This document shows positions 53,826 to 54,865 of a stretch of 54,865 bases of DNA, in pieces. The position numbers and the translations under genes were made by a program. The stretch's first letter is position 1. The number at the start of each line of letters is the position of its first letter. The stretch lies in NCBI GenBank assembly GCA_003427395.1, contig BFEA01000142.1, positions 853,424 to 908,288 of the forward strand. The letters are read 5' to 3'. Below the pieces are notes generated by a model. That model saw only the letters and a program-made list of their open reading frames with translations, made no database searches and was not told the DNA's origin. This DNA is from Chara braunii (taxonomy: Eukaryota > Streptophyta > Charophyceae > Charales > Characeae).

Positions 53826-54790
53826 TCATTTCCAAATATTTAATCAATTATAGAAATAAATTTTTTTATATAATCGGTTTAATATTTTATGGGAGGCCAA
53901 TCAACACTGTGTGGAGCTCAGTGAAATGTGATTCTTGATCTGGTTTAGTACCTGCTTTGGTGTGGTTTGGTTCCTAGGTTTGTGTGATTCAATTCCTATC
54001 ATGTAAAATGATGTCCGCACTAAGGTTCTCTATTGTTGTTGATGTTGATGTCTCTTCCATATTCATTTTTGCAGGGTTGTGGGGTTCTATGTGGCAGCTT
54101 GTCATTGCGCACAGGGACTTCCTTTTTGGTTGGTTGATAAGAGAGTTGCATTTACCTCTCTATGACTTTCACAACACCGAGCCTAACAAGCATGTCTACC
54201 TCGAAAGTGCGCAGAGTTTCTCATCCTCCTCATTATTTCAATCCCATCTGTGCAAATGATGGGCGAGTAGTCAAACTTGTTTAAAAGTCAGAATGGAGTG
54301 CATGAAATAATAACCTAAAGCCAAGCGCTACATTGACATCAGCATTCATCGAACAACTTGTATCATGGGAACAAAGTGAAGTAGTTATAGCTAGCCTCCA
54401 CGTTGAATGTTGATGTCAACAATGTTATATTGGAAAAGATTCATGCATGCGCAATACGGGAGAGGCGGCGGGGTATCTACAGAGGTTATGATTGCGAAGT
54501 TACAATAAGGGGTGATGAATCCTTGTTTTCGAATGTTGGATGAATAAGGTGTATGTTATCATGAGACAAATGATGAGGGAGGTGGGGATTGATGTTGCTA
54601 GGTCTATCAGGACGAGAAATGTTAGTAGCGACGATTGTTCTTGTATCTGTATATATAACTTTGGAAATGTTGATTACACAAAGTGGTATGAAGATGATAT
54701 AACAGGTGAAGTTTTGACATAGATGCAAAACTCTTTTTCTATGCTTGTGCGTATGAGCCCAACATTGTAGTTGGAAGATGTACTAGAGAG

Positions 54791-54792
<2 letters not shown>
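53826..54792. other. No intact gene; AT-rich with a possible copia-like scrap
   Basis: The frame 54540-54722 ends NVDYTKWYEDDITGEVLT. The D-D-x-[TS]-G-x-x-L pattern is like the block just before the RT of Ty1/copia elements, but it is too short to be sure. The frame 53984-54259 is unrecognised. Confidence 0.3.

Positions 54793-54865
<73 letters not shown>
54793..54865. repeat. (GA)n microsatellite at the window end
   Basis: An uninterrupted GA repeat from about 54793 to the last base. It probably continues beyond the window or marks a contig end. Confidence 0.95.

Overview
The window reads as repeat-rich, gene-poor nuclear DNA of a eukaryote, not bacterial or organellar DNA. I found no intact host protein gene, no rRNA, no CRISPR array and no operon-like layout. 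It holds microsatellites, satellite-like arrays, two assembly gaps (16884-16975 and 38053-39013), a single ambiguous base at 31475, and decayed copies of nearly every class of transposable element. A Ty3/gypsy chromovirus with a chromodomain-like tail, an L1-like non-LTR element, a second gypsy element, and a reverse-transcriptase remnant with Penelope-like motifs together suggest a plant or streptophyte-alga genome. The Lys/Glu-rich Gag resembles charophyte (Chara-like) elements as I remember them. That identification is a guess.

Layout. 1-3535: pyrimidine- and purine-rich DNA, a pair of tRNA-like sequences, and a poly(A)-tailed retroposon with a 16-bp target-site duplication. 3536-4305: a 770-bp hAT-like element with terminal inverted repeats and a near-perfect 8-bp duplication. 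4306-7000: simple repeats, plus a hammerhead-ribozyme-like core at about 5718-5773. 7010-9400: tandem arrays built from long palindromes. 9600-10130: a LINE fragment on the minus strand. 14690-16345: a diverged satellite. 16415-17205: a terminal-inverted-repeat element around an assembly gap. 18805-24287: two 1.26-kb direct repeats around a non-coding interior, possibly a non-autonomous LTR element. 24430-26150: a decayed reverse transcriptase. 27940-30480: a decayed L1-like endonuclease/RT.

32204-43176: an almost complete but dead Ty3/gypsy chromovirus (LTR, leader, gag, protease, RT, RNase H, integrase, chromodomain-like tail, LTR). It is split inside its RT gene by a 2.3-kb DNA transposon at 37369-39684. 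44134-51905: a second, shorter gypsy element (gag, protease tail, RT, start of integrase), interrupted by tandem repeats and cut off in the integrase. The rest to 54865 is AT-rich DNA with one more cluster of short GC-rich repeat words and a terminal (GA)n tract.

Three themes recur. (1) Three inverted-repeat elements, and probably a fourth locus, carry subterminal clusters of one private GC-rich or palindromic word each. (2) Most nonsense codons in the retroelements lie where relatives carry Trp or Gln, as expected from C-to-T decay of methylated DNA. (3) The chromovirus LTRs and leader carry many copies of a TGACGTGGC-type, bZIP-like motif. Nothing here looks like a functioning multi-gene system. 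The best candidates for new biology are the hammerhead-like RNA, the palindrome arrays, and the group of DNA transposons with subterminal words.
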